Assembly: GCA_963820545.1 (NCBI GenBank)
Contig: CAWGAJ010000001.1
Coordinates: forward strand, 434,001-498,000
Length of the DNA stretch: 64,000 nucleotides
Origin: CAWGAJ01 sp963820545
GTDB taxonomy: Bacteria > Planctomycetota > Planctomycetia > Pirellulales > Thermoguttaceae
Direction: 5' to 3'
The translations under genes and the position numbers were made by a program. The notes below the pieces were generated by a model that saw nothing but the letters and a program-made list of their open reading frames with translations, had not been told where the DNA came from and did no database searches. How positions within the stretch are numbered: the first letter of the stretch is position 1; each line of letters begins with the position of its first letter. Of the stretch, positions 47,531-57,809 are shown in pieces.

Positions 47531-50091
47531 GGCTTTTTCTCCTCTGGCAAGCCGGGAAGCTTTGTGAACACCTGCCGATACTTAAGGTAAATGAATGAAG
47601 CGCTTAAGACCAGCACGCCGAGTACAAAGAACGCGATGATCCGATAGATCGGGTCCAAGTGCTCCAGGTCTGAGAGGAACACTTTCACGGCCACCACCGT
47701 AAACAGGGTCAGGGCGGCGTAACGCAGGGCGCTGATGTCTTTCCAGATCCCTGGCAACAGCAGACCCAAGGCGAACAACGTCCAGAGGATCGACACGCCT
47801 CCCACGCGCAGTCCCGGCGCAAAGTGGTCCAGGAAGGTGTTGACTTCCAGTGTAAGGAAGATAAACAAGAGCCCCAGTCCCGCAGTGCCGAAAATCTTTG
47901 CGACGTCTTGCACGCGCTCGTCGCCTGCCAGCAGCCGGAAGGCAAAGTACAAAAATGTAATAATCGCCCCGAAATCGAGGAGCCTCATTCCGGCCTCGAG
48001 GAACGAGTAGTCGCCGGCGTAGATCAGCAAGCCGCCCACGCTCCAACTCGGCAGGTCGAACAGGAAAAGCTTCACGACCATCGCGCCTACCAGCAGCAGG
48101 CATACGCCCAAGAGCGCCGCGCTGCGCCGGAGCAGATATTCGTAAACAATGTATGCGCACAAGGCAATCCACAACAATGAAAGCATGGGCAGGCGCATCG
48201 GCGGGAACATGTAAAGCAACGTGCGGTTAAGCTCCAGGTGGAGGAACACAAAGAGCATGGCCGCCACGCCGATAATTGCCGCGAGCATTGCCCAGCGATC
48301 GCGGACCAATTCGGCCATGTCGTTTGCTTCTTCCACTGCCAGCGAGGATGCGCCCGGCGGCCGACGGAGCAGACGCAAGGCCCCGGCCAGCGACGCTATC
48401 GGCACGCCAAAGGCCGCGAATCGCTCCAGCATCTGCCAGAGATATACGCTCAATGTCGCGTCCATGCCCCGGCCGATATCATAAGCATACTGGCCGGGCA
48501 GATCGACAAAGCAGAACCGCCCGACCACGATCAAATACAGCACGTAGGCCGCGTGACGCAAAAATTCGCTTTTCAATTTTCCCGCGATCCACAAGATCAT
48601 CAAGGCCTCAAGCGCCCAGCTTGCCGTGATCCACTGGCGCGAGAGAATTATCGGCATGGTAATCGCCAGGAAAAAAGCGGCCAGTCCAGTGAAAGAAAAC
48701 AGCAGTTCGCGATCCAGCAGCCTGCGCACCAGGAAGAACCATACATGGGCCGTATAAAAGGCGGCCAGACCCAAAGTCACCACGGCAACCCAGCGGTAGC
48801 CAAACATCTGGTCGATCAGGCCGTAGCTCACGGCAAAGTAGATCCCCGCGTTGATCAGCAGCCCGATCGGCTCAAGCAGCGTCGACTTCGCGCGATTGAC
48901 CAGGTTAAATAGGAAGACCATGGTCGAGTAGAGCACGAAAAAGGCGGTCAAAAACGGCATCACCTGCCAGAAGTTCTCTACCTTGTACTGAGCCATGGCC
49001 CCGAAGAACAAACCATAATTACAAATAAAACTCAGATAGCTCAACAGGTGCCAGTTCTTTTTGTAGCTCACACCCAGCACGCCGCAGCCCAATAGCAACA
49101 TGTAGGAGAAAAGCCCCACAAAATCCACCACTCCGGTCGAGAGCATGATCGGCGTGCCGTAGCCGCCGATAATCCCCAACACCGCCACCAACATCGAATT
49201 GGCGCGCACGGCAATGCCGCCGGCGCAGATAGTGACAAAGATCATCAGCCCAAAGGCCGTGTACATGTTGATCAACTGATAAAAGTGGAAGGCGGCGAAC
49301 ACACTGAAATACAAGGTAGCGATGCCGCCGCCGATCAAGCCCTGTCCAAAGGCCTGATATTTTTTGCCCAGCATGTGCAGCCCGGCGCCAAGCATGGCTG
49401 CGCCGGCCAGGATCGAAAGCGCCACGCGTCCTATTGGCGAGATGTAGCCGTTGTCGATCGAATACTTCAAGAAGAAACCGATCGCCATTACCAGGATCAC
49501 TACGCCGATGCGCAAGAGCCAGGTGCTGGCAATAGCAAACTCCAGCGATACGCCGGGTGAGCGATGCTCTTCGCCCACGATTATCCAGTTCCAGATCTTG
49601 CGCAAAATGTCCATGGCCGCGGCCTCGAAACGGCTGGGCTCGCGCAACGGCCGCTCTGGCGCAGACCAAAGCTTCGATAATTCCGACCAAGTTTCTATTA
49701 CTTCCGGCTTTGCTTCCCCGGCCGGCTTCCCTGCCGGTGCCGGCTCCGCCACCACCTCGGCCATCACGACAGGCGCAGACACAGGTATAGGTGGGGTAAT
49801 GATCTCGGCCACAGGCGGCGGTGCGGGTTTCTCTTCCGGTTGCGCCCCAGCCGCCTCTGCCTCGATAGGTTTTGGAGGAGCGATTTGCTCCACAACCTGC
49901 TCAACTAATTGCCGCGTCGCGCACAGGTCTTTTCGCAATGTGGCGAACTTTGCCCGGGCCTGCTCCGATGCTTCCTGCTGGTCACGTAGAATCCTGTTCA
50001 CTCGGATCAGGAGTGCGATGGGTAAACCGAATACCAGCACCACAATCCCTCCGACGATGATTATTACAGGTAGGATATTGTCAAGGTACAT
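47527..50091 (-). CDS. DUF2339-family polytopic membrane protein
   Basis: 854 aa, intact. An N-terminal membrane helix (ILPVIIIVGGIVVLVFGLPIALLI) leads to a coiled coil, then an Ala/Pro-rich linker with many PAPAG-type segments. More than twenty hydrophobic segments follow from about residue 190 (WLLRIGVVILVMAIGFFLKYSID, then GAAMLGAGLHMLGKKYQAFGQGLIGGGIATLYF). The repeated gating-like GxxG motifs and long TM array match DUF2339. It is the first gene of the pair with the DUF3999 gene, which its stop overlaps. Suggested envelope role; no reaction is known to me. Confidence 0.85.
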   Translation of the reverse strand: MYLDNILPVIIIVGGIVVLVFGLPIALLIRVNRILRDQQEASEQARAKFATLRKDLCATRQLVEQVVEQIAPPKPIEAEAAGAQPEEKPAPPPVAEIITPPIPVSAPVVMAEVVAEPAPAGKPAGEAKPEVIETWSELSKLWSAPERPLREPSRFEAAAMDILRKIWNWIIVGEEHRSPGVSLEFAIASTWLLRIGVVILVMAIGFFLKYSIDNGYISPIGRVALSILAGAAMLGAGLHMLGKKYQAFGQGLIGGGIATLYFSVFAAFHFYQLINMYTAFGLMIFVTICAGGIAVRANSMLVAVLGIIGGYGTPIMLSTGVVDFVGLFSYMLLLGCGVLGVSYKKNWHLLSYLSFICNYGLFFGAMAQYKVENFWQVMPFLTAFFVLYSTMVFLFNLVNRAKSTLLEPIGLLINAGIYFAVSYGLIDQMFGYRWVAVVTLGLAAFYTAHVWFFLVRRLLDRELLFSFTGLAAFFLAITMPIILSRQWITASWALEALMILWIAGKLKSEFLRHAAYVLYLIVVGRFCFVDLPGQYAYDIGRGMDATLSVYLWQMLERFAAFGVPIASLAGALRLLRRPPGASSLAVEEANDMAELVRDRWAMLAAIIGVAAMLFVFLHLELNRTLLYMFPPMRLPMLSLLWIALCAYIVYEYLLRRSAALLGVCLLLVGAMVVKLFLFDLPSWSVGGLLIYAGDYSFLEAGMRLLDFGAIITFLYFAFRLLAGDERVQDVAKIFGTAGLGLLFIFLTLEVNTFLDHFAPGLRVGGVSILWTLFALGLLLPGIWKDISALRYAALTLFTVVAVKVFLSDLEHLDPIYRIIAFFVLGVLVLSASFIYLKYRQVFTKLPGLPEEKKP

Positions 50092-50312
50092 GGCCGCACC
50101 TCTTTGAACAGAAGGTAAAAAATGGGATCCTATAAGATAGGCGACTTTCCCGGATTAATGTAACACCGTAGCCTTTCCGGCCGCATCTGGCAACTATATC
50201 CCCCCCCAAGATATATCAGACCCAAGCATTCTTACAATATTACTTTATATTTAGCCGTAAAAAGCGGTTTTCCAGGAGATGTTTATTGGGCCTGAGATAG
50301 AGAACGTCGTTA

Positions 50313-50340
50313 AGCCCACGGAATGCAACCCGTGGGCTTG
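50313..50340. repeat. Hairpin AAGCCCACGG/CCGTGGGCTT
   Basis: Perfect 10-bp arms in the 307-bp gap between the DUF2339 gene and the fucosidase gene. No T-run. The rest of this gap shows only promoter-like AT-rich sequence and a second imperfect GGCACAGGTGC/GCACCGGTGC-type element. Confidence 0.5.
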
Positions 50341-50398
50341 GCACAGGTGCGTGGCCATGGCACCGGTGCATATCGCCAGTTTTTTCTCCTGACATTGG

Positions 50399-52238
50399 TT
50401 AATTAATCTTGAAGCCGACCGATATTTTAAATAGCATCTCCGCCGGACAGTTAATCACCAGGCCGTCCGGTTGTTGATGCCACTCGAGATCGTCTTTGCC
50501 GCCCAACAGGGAAACCGACTTGATCGGAGCCTCCAGTAGTTTTGCGTCAGTGCCCAGGGAGGCGATTTTTAGTTCCGTGCCTGGGGCGGGCACGGTCAGG
50601 CAATAAGCGTAGAGCGAACCGTCCTTGCCCACGGTAAAGCGGAAATCCTCCGGACCAAATGCAAAATCGGCCTGCCGTTTGCCAAGCTGACCTCCGGGAA
50701 GCGTTCTTAGTTTGCCGTTTTTGCCTTCGCCAAGTTTTACCCAGGCCTTGCTGCCGTAAATTCCCGGGCTGTTGATGGTCATCCACTGGCCCAGTTCCTT
50801 GAGCATGTTTTGGCTGCCCTCGTCCAGCGAACCGTCGGGCTGGAGGGATATGCAGACCATATAACAACCGTCGCGCGACACGCATTCCAACAGGTAGCGG
50901 ACGATCGCCCCCGCATCGTAGGTGAAGTTCGGCGCGTAAAACCAATCGCCCACCGCATTCTCGCCGATCCAGGGTTGATCGGTTTTGATGTTGCGGGGGT
51001 AGTTGCCTTCAAACGTGTTCACGATGCCCTTGGTGGGCGGATGAAACTTGATGATGCTAAAGGTATCGACCTTTCCGCGCTTTTGCAGGGTGTGATTGTA
51101 GAAATAGGCGATGACGCGCTGCAGGGCGTCGGACTTGAATCCCGAGCCGCTTTTATCGCCGCTGAAAGGCTGGGTGGAGTTGCCGTCCGTATAGATGAAA
51201 TCCGGATCGTAATTATCGATCACGTCCATGATGCGCAGCGCCCATTGGGTGGCATACCATTTGGCATACTCCTGATGCCGCGTGAAAATGCCTTTGTCCA
51301 GACACCATTCCAGCTTGTCGATGCCGGCGTATTCGCGCAGATTGATGGTATAGAGCAGGCGGGGATCATAGCCTTCCCACCACTTGCCCTTGCCGTCCTC
51401 TTTGGTGAGATGTCCGTCGTAGGGCACGCCCGCCTTGGGGCCAGATTTGTCGCTCTTGAAAGCCGATTGATACCACCACCAGGTGTATTCATGATGGAAG
51501 GCGACCCCATAGTGCATCCCGGCCTTCCGGGCCGCCTTGGACCATTCGCCGAGAAGGTCGCGTTTGGGTCCGAGATTGACCGAATTCCAGGGCTGGTATT
51601 TTGAATTCCAGTTGTCAAAATTGTCGTGGTGCACGCCCTGGATGATGAGAAATCGGGCGCCAGCGTCGTGGTAGGTTTCAACCAGCTTGGCAGGATCCAA
51701 TTTGCTCGGATTCCAGGTGCGGAGTACGTCCTTGTAGCCGACCTCCGAAGGATGGCCGTAGTTCTTCAGGTGATTTTTGTAGGCCGGCGAGCCTTCCAGG
51801 TAGAGCCTGCGCGTACCAGTCGCCGCTCTGCCCGGCCGACTGCGGGCCAAAATGGACCCAAATGCCGAACTTGGCGTCGCGCAGCCAGGCGGGATCGCCG
51901 GGATAATTTTTGTCGATCGACTCCCAGGTCGGTTCATACGGGCCCGTGACAAATCGCTCATAACACACCGTATATGGTTGCAAATGGATCCGGAACCGCT
52001 TATGTTCCCACTCCAAGGCTTGATAGAGTTGCCGGATGGTTATCGGAAAGTCCATTTTCGTCTCCGGAAAATCTTTGGGATTCCCCAGCGGAATCGAGCC
52101 GGGCGCCGCCGGCTCCGGCACGGCCGGCATGGGCGGCAGTTCCTCCGCTCTCGCAGCAACGGCGGCAATTACAAAAAATCCCGTAATGGAAAGTACAGCG
52201 GCCAACCAAACTCGGAAAAGCTGTCGGGACAGAATCAT
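50399..52238 (-). CDS. Exported GH29-like alpha-L-fucosidase, one frame break
   Basis: About 613 aa after repair. ATG 52238 with CAGGAG upstream begins a signal peptide (VWLAAVLSITGFFVIAAVAARAE). The GH29 core starts AKFGIWVHFGPQSAGQSGDWYA, breaks at 51809-51813, and resumes RRLYLEGSPAYKNHLKNYG, with two bases missing in a GCGCGC run. It continues with GARFLIIQGVHHDNFDNWNS, YGVAFHHEYTWWWY and PDFIYTDGNS, whose Asp is the candidate nucleophile. A C-terminal beta domain follows. It would release fucose from sulfated or plain glycans outside the cytoplasm. It fits a polysaccharide-degrading planctomycete; sulfatases are not nearby. Confidence 0.8.
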
Positions 52239-52482
52239 AAGATTGCTCCTGATCTGAATGTTGTCTAATTTATGCAGACTAGACATTCTCTAATCCAGGG
52301 AGATACCAGTTTAACATTCTAGTCATTTTAAATCCATTATGCTTAGCCCTGGTGCCATGCTCCACGGCTTGCACGCCGCCCCAGGCCCCAGGGGCGCGGC
52401 GTTTGGGCTCTTGACAAAATTATTGTAAATGAGTAAACCTAGCGTCGGCTTGACAAGTTCCTTGCGTCCGGGCTTGATTGTG

Positions 52483-52488
52483 TATAAT
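52483..52488 (+). promoter_or_regulatory. Consensus -10 TATAAT upstream of speA
   Basis: TATAAT lies 33 bases before the speA ATG. A TTGACA is at 52450-52455, but 27 bases away, too far for a standard promoter; TTGCGT at 52462 would give a 15-base spacer. The -10 is convincing, the -35 is not. Confidence 0.4.
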
Positions 52489-52520
52489 GGTGGATATGGA
52501 ACCCAGGGAGAGAAACTCTA

Positions 52521-54525
<2,005 letters not shown>

Positions 54526-54532
54526 GTGACCG

Positions 54533-55441
54533 ATGGGCCATTCCAGTCTGTTTCAGCCGCCGTGGAATTTCCTGGGACTGCCCCGCGAAATGGCCGATCC
54601 TGCCCGGGCCCAGGCCTGGGTGCTGCCGATTCCCTATGAAGCGACCACGTCGTACGGGGCAGGCGCCCGGAACGGCCCGGCCGCGATCATCGCCGCCTCG
54701 CGCCAGGTGGAAAAGTTCGACCGGGAGTTCGACTGCGAGCCCTGCATGCGCCTGGGCATCCACACCATGGAACCGCTGGCGCCGGTGCGATGCTCGCCCG
54801 AAGCCATGGTGCAGTCGATCGAAGAGGCAGTCGCGGCTGTGCTGACCAATTCGCCGTCGCCGCGCCTGTTGGCGGTCTTGGGCGGGGAACACACGATTTC
54901 GGCGGGCGTGGCCCGGGGGCTGGCGCGGAAAATCTCGCCCAGCGAACTGGTGGCCGTGCAAATCGACGCCCATGCCGACTTGAATGATTCCTATGAGGAG
55001 TCTCCCTACAGTCACGCGTGCGCAGCCCGGCGCATTTTGGAAGTCTGCCCCCTCTTCCAGATCGGAATCCGCAATATTTCGGCCGTGGAAGAACAGTTCC
55101 GCCGGGGAAGCGATCGGGTGCGCACGATCTTCGCCGAGGAAATGAGTCCGGATAATAATTTTCTCGACGAGTTGGCCGAATTCGTCCGGGGGAAGAACGT
55201 CTATCTGACCATCGACCTGGATGGATTGGACCCGTCGATCATGCCGGCCGTCGGCACGCCCGAGCCCGGAGGGCTTTCCTGGGCGTGTATGTTGGATATC
55301 GTGCGCGTGATCCGCCGCCACTGCCAGCGCCTGCCGGTCTTTGATCTGGTCGAACTGGCCCCGATTCCCCTGCTCCCGGGCCCGGACTTCCTGGCCGCCA
55401 AACTGGCGTACAAGATTATTTCGTTGACCTTGATGGGATAA
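54533..55441 (+). CDS. speB: Agmatinase
   Basis: Ureohydrolase turning agmatine into putrescine and urea. 302 aa, intact. All manganese-binding motifs are present: GGEHTISAGV, VAVQIDAHADLND, the SHACAARR segment, and LTIDLDGLDPSIMPAVGTPEPGG. DLVELAPIPLLPGPDFLAAKL closes the fold. Arginase is the alternative family member, but the direct pairing with arginine decarboxylase favours agmatinase. Its stop is followed at once by the remnant of a deoxyhypusine-synthase-like gene. Confidence 0.92.
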   Translation: MGHSSLFQPPWNFLGLPREMADPARAQAWVLPIPYEATTSYGAGARNGPAAIIAASRQVEKFDREFDCEPCMRLGIHTMEPLAPVRCSPEAMVQSIEEAVAAVLTNSPSPRLLAVLGGEHTISAGVARGLARKISPSELVAVQIDAHADLNDSYEESPYSHACAARRILEVCPLFQIGIRNISAVEEQFRRGSDRVRTIFAEEMSPDNNFLDELAEFVRGKNVYLTIDLDGLDPSIMPAVGTPEPGGLSWACMLDIVRVIRRHCQRLPVFDLVELAPIPLLPGPDFLAAKLAYKIISLTLMG

Positions 55442-55442
55442 A

Positions 55443-55760
55443 AAGTGGACTGCAAAGGCAAAAAATCGCCCCAACACGATCAGTAATTTTCTCCAGATCA
55501 CGGACGCCCGGGTCGATACCGGCGGCCTGTCAGGGGCCACGCCGCACGAGGCGGTAAGCTGGGGTAAGGTCGATCCCGACCGGGTGCCCGACGCTGTGGT
55601 CTGCTACTGCGATACCACCATCGCCCTGCCGATCATTACCTCGTATGCCATAACCCGCCACCCACCTCGCCAACCGCGACGACTTTACCAGGTCCGCCAG
55701 GAACTGATGGCCGAGCTGCAACAAGCCTACCTATCCCAGGCGCACCGCGTGCCGCATTGA
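55443..55760 (+). pseudogene. 3' remnant of a deoxyhypusine-synthase-like gene
   Basis: One frame from just after the speB stop to a TGA at 55760 encodes about 105 residues matching only the C-terminal end of deoxyhypusine synthase-like proteins: NFLQITDARVDTGGLSGATP, EAVSWGKVDPDRVPDAVVCY and DTTIALPIITSYAITRH. About 250 N-terminal residues, including most of the NAD site, are missing and there is no start codon or ribosome site. The intact gene probably once formed an operon with speA and speB, using putrescine or spermidine. The deletion removed its 5' part up to the speB end. Confidence 0.75.
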
Positions 55761-56081
55761 CCCGGTGCGAGGGCGAGGTGACGAAAAAGCCAATGAGAAT
55801 AACGATTAAACCTGAGAGATCAATTATCAAAACGGCGAAGCCGCAAGGAGCAAAAAAACGTAAATATAATCCTCTTGTGCTTTCAGCACCCCGATTGAAG
55901 AACAATCGGGGCTACCCGCGGCAAGTAACAACTGATCAACTGCTAAACAAACCCGGCGACGGACGTAGCAACACAACGGTATTCCATGCCCGTTAATCGC
56001 CGGTCAACCAATATTTGCTTCTAAAATTCAGATAATTTCCCGTCTACACCAGTATTTTCACCGGTCACAAATTCCCATTGA
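55761..56081. other. Intergenic region at the left end of the island
   Basis: 320 AT-rich bases without a supported gene. A hairpin CCCCGATT-GAAGAAC-AATCGGGG lies at 55889-55911, preceded by TTTCAGCA. No integrase, att-like copy of the tRNA end, or transposase fragment is visible. Confidence 0.55.
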
Positions 56082-57809
56082 TCAATTGAACCTGGTTAAA
56101 TCATGCGGAAGATCGAGCCTCGACATATAGCTTGAGTATTGCGACAGAAGTGAATCCGAGTAGCGTTCTCGCAAATGCGAGACCCGCTTTAAGCCAATAT
56201 GCAATTGCCAGGGATCGCCTACTTTTCGTTCAATTGGCTCAATCTTGACCGAAAAGGGTGTTTCCAGTGGTAAACGAAGAAGTGACTTTAGAAGCTCGTC
56301 GCGGTTCTCACCTGCTGAAATAGCAGCCTGGTCAACAAGACTTACCACTTTTTGGGCGCGTTTCTTCAATAAGTCAAGGCGTTTTCTCCATGGCAGTGTA
56401 AGCAGGACTGGTGTTGGTTGTTCCGAGCTAATGCTGCATTTGCCCTCTGCATTCAGCACTGCCAGGTCGAGTACCCAGACCGGAATATGCAATGTCAGAT
56501 TCATTGACGCGAACCACGCCTTCGTGGTGTCATCTTCATAATGGCACAATTCGAATTCATAATCCCTTGGGTGCTTACCCTGCTTTGACTTTGTGTGAGG
56601 ATTCATACAGACCAGTGCTACAACTTGCTGGTCATCACGTATGTCGCACTTTCTTCGTCCACTTTTACGAACCATGAGATCACACGGTTGCCCCACTAAA
56701 AGATATTGTTCACCCGTTTCAGTCTTAAAAATGTCTCCACAATCTAACGGCAGGTAAAGGCGATTAAGATCATTGTCACTGTCATAAACCTCCCCTCGCT
56801 GCAACTCCTCCGCTATCTTCTTTACCTCAGCCGACACGCCACCTGTCTCAAGACCGCAGAGTGGATCAATTTCTAAAACTGCCTCGTGCAATTCCTGGTC
56901 CTCCCTTAACCGTGAACGCACACGCCGTTCCTGAGCAACACTAAAAATCCTTGCTAAAGTTTCAGGTGACCACGCACCTTCAATATCAGATGATCTGTAG
57001 ACTATTCTTTCGAAGGCATCAACACCGAGTGTTTCTATCTTGCCAAGGGCATCCTTATGAGCAGCGAGCACAGCGGCTTTTAACTTGATCTTCAGTATAC
57101 TAAACAGGCGAAAGAGCAGAGTTGTTTTAATCCGGTGAACGAATCGCTCATTCTCGTTAGCAGTCAGCCGCGATTTTGCGATAACTATCACAAAATCCAT
57201 GATTTCGGGATATTCCTTGGCGATGTCTTTCTCCAATTCTTTTTCTGACGAATCGTCCGTCGCCTTGTGGGTCAATAAGGCATATGCGTACTTATACTTC
57301 GGTAACTGACTATGGATCGCCTCGATCAGTCTGCGACCTTCTTTCTCACCAGCTCCTTCAAGCCGAAAATCGTCATCAAACACAAATAGGGTCGGATTAT
57401 TCTTCTCTTCCGCAATCAGGGTTTTGGATTGTGCCCGCCATTGAGCCAAACTCAATAACTTAATATCAGCGGCAGTACCGAGGATTTTAGAAAATTCGGT
57501 AGCCGCCTTTCTATCCTGTTCAGCGTTGCCATTCCCCTGCATTTCCTGTAGAGTATCAAAAACCCTCTGCAAATCTGTATCTTCGAGGCCATCAATAGCT
57601 GACGTCAGCCGCTGCTCACGGATTGTCTCATCGTCAGTCAATTTAATGTCACTGAAAACACCGGAGGCCGTAATTTGCGCAAACGTGAGATCCCGGCACA
57701 CGCTGCCAATACGTTCGCGCGTGATGCCAAATCGGTCATCAACAAACACAACTCGCTTGATACCGATGGCGTCAAACAACTGTTGGACTTTAGAGGGATT
57801 GTTACTCAT
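56082..57809 (-). CDS. Protein with a divergent receiver-like domain (third gene of the island operon)
   Basis: 575 aa, intact. Residues 1-215 read as an expanded response-regulator receiver fold: acidic pair at D24-D25 in RVVFVDDRFG, phospho-acceptor candidates D145-D147 in LFVFDDDFRL, Thr180 in YALLTHK, and Lys212 in FVIVIAKSR, in the expected order and each at the end of a hydrophobic strand. A helical insert of about 100 residues separates the first and third strand. Residues 220-575 are not recognised: a helical segment, then a beta-rich part (LYLPLDCGDIFKTETGEQYLLV). It starts 8 bases inside the upstream GHKL gene. It is the candidate output or effector of the operon. Confidence 0.6.
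   Translation of the reverse strand: MSNNPSKVQQLFDAIGIKRVVFVDDRFGITRERIGSVCRDLTFAQITASGVFSDIKLTDDETIREQRLTSAIDGLEDTDLQRVFDTLQEMQGNGNAEQDRKAATEFSKILGTAADIKLLSLAQWRAQSKTLIAEEKNNPTLFVFDDDFRLEGAGEKEGRRLIEAIHSQLPKYKYAYALLTHKATDDSSEKELEKDIAKEYPEIMDFVIVIAKSRLTANENERFVHRIKTTLLFRLFSILKIKLKAAVLAAHKDALGKIETLGVDAFERIVYRSSDIEGAWSPETLARIFSVAQERRVRSRLREDQELHEAVLEIDPLCGLETGGVSAEVKKIAEELQRGEVYDSDNDLNRLYLPLDCGDIFKTETGEQYLLVGQPCDLMVRKSGRRKCDIRDDQQVVALVCMNPHTKSKQGKHPRDYEFELCHYEDDTTKAWFASMNLTLHIPVWVLDLAVLNAEGKCSISSEQPTPVLLTLPWRKRLDLLKKRAQKVVSLVDQAAISAGENRDELLKSLLRLPLETPFSVKIEPIERKVGDPWQLHIGLKRVSHLRERYSDSLLSQYSSYMSRLDLPHDLTRFN

Noticed and set aside
52450..52488. Full sigma-70 promoter TTGACA/TATAAT before speA
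   Set aside because: The two boxes are 27 bases apart; only the -10 is kept as a weak call.
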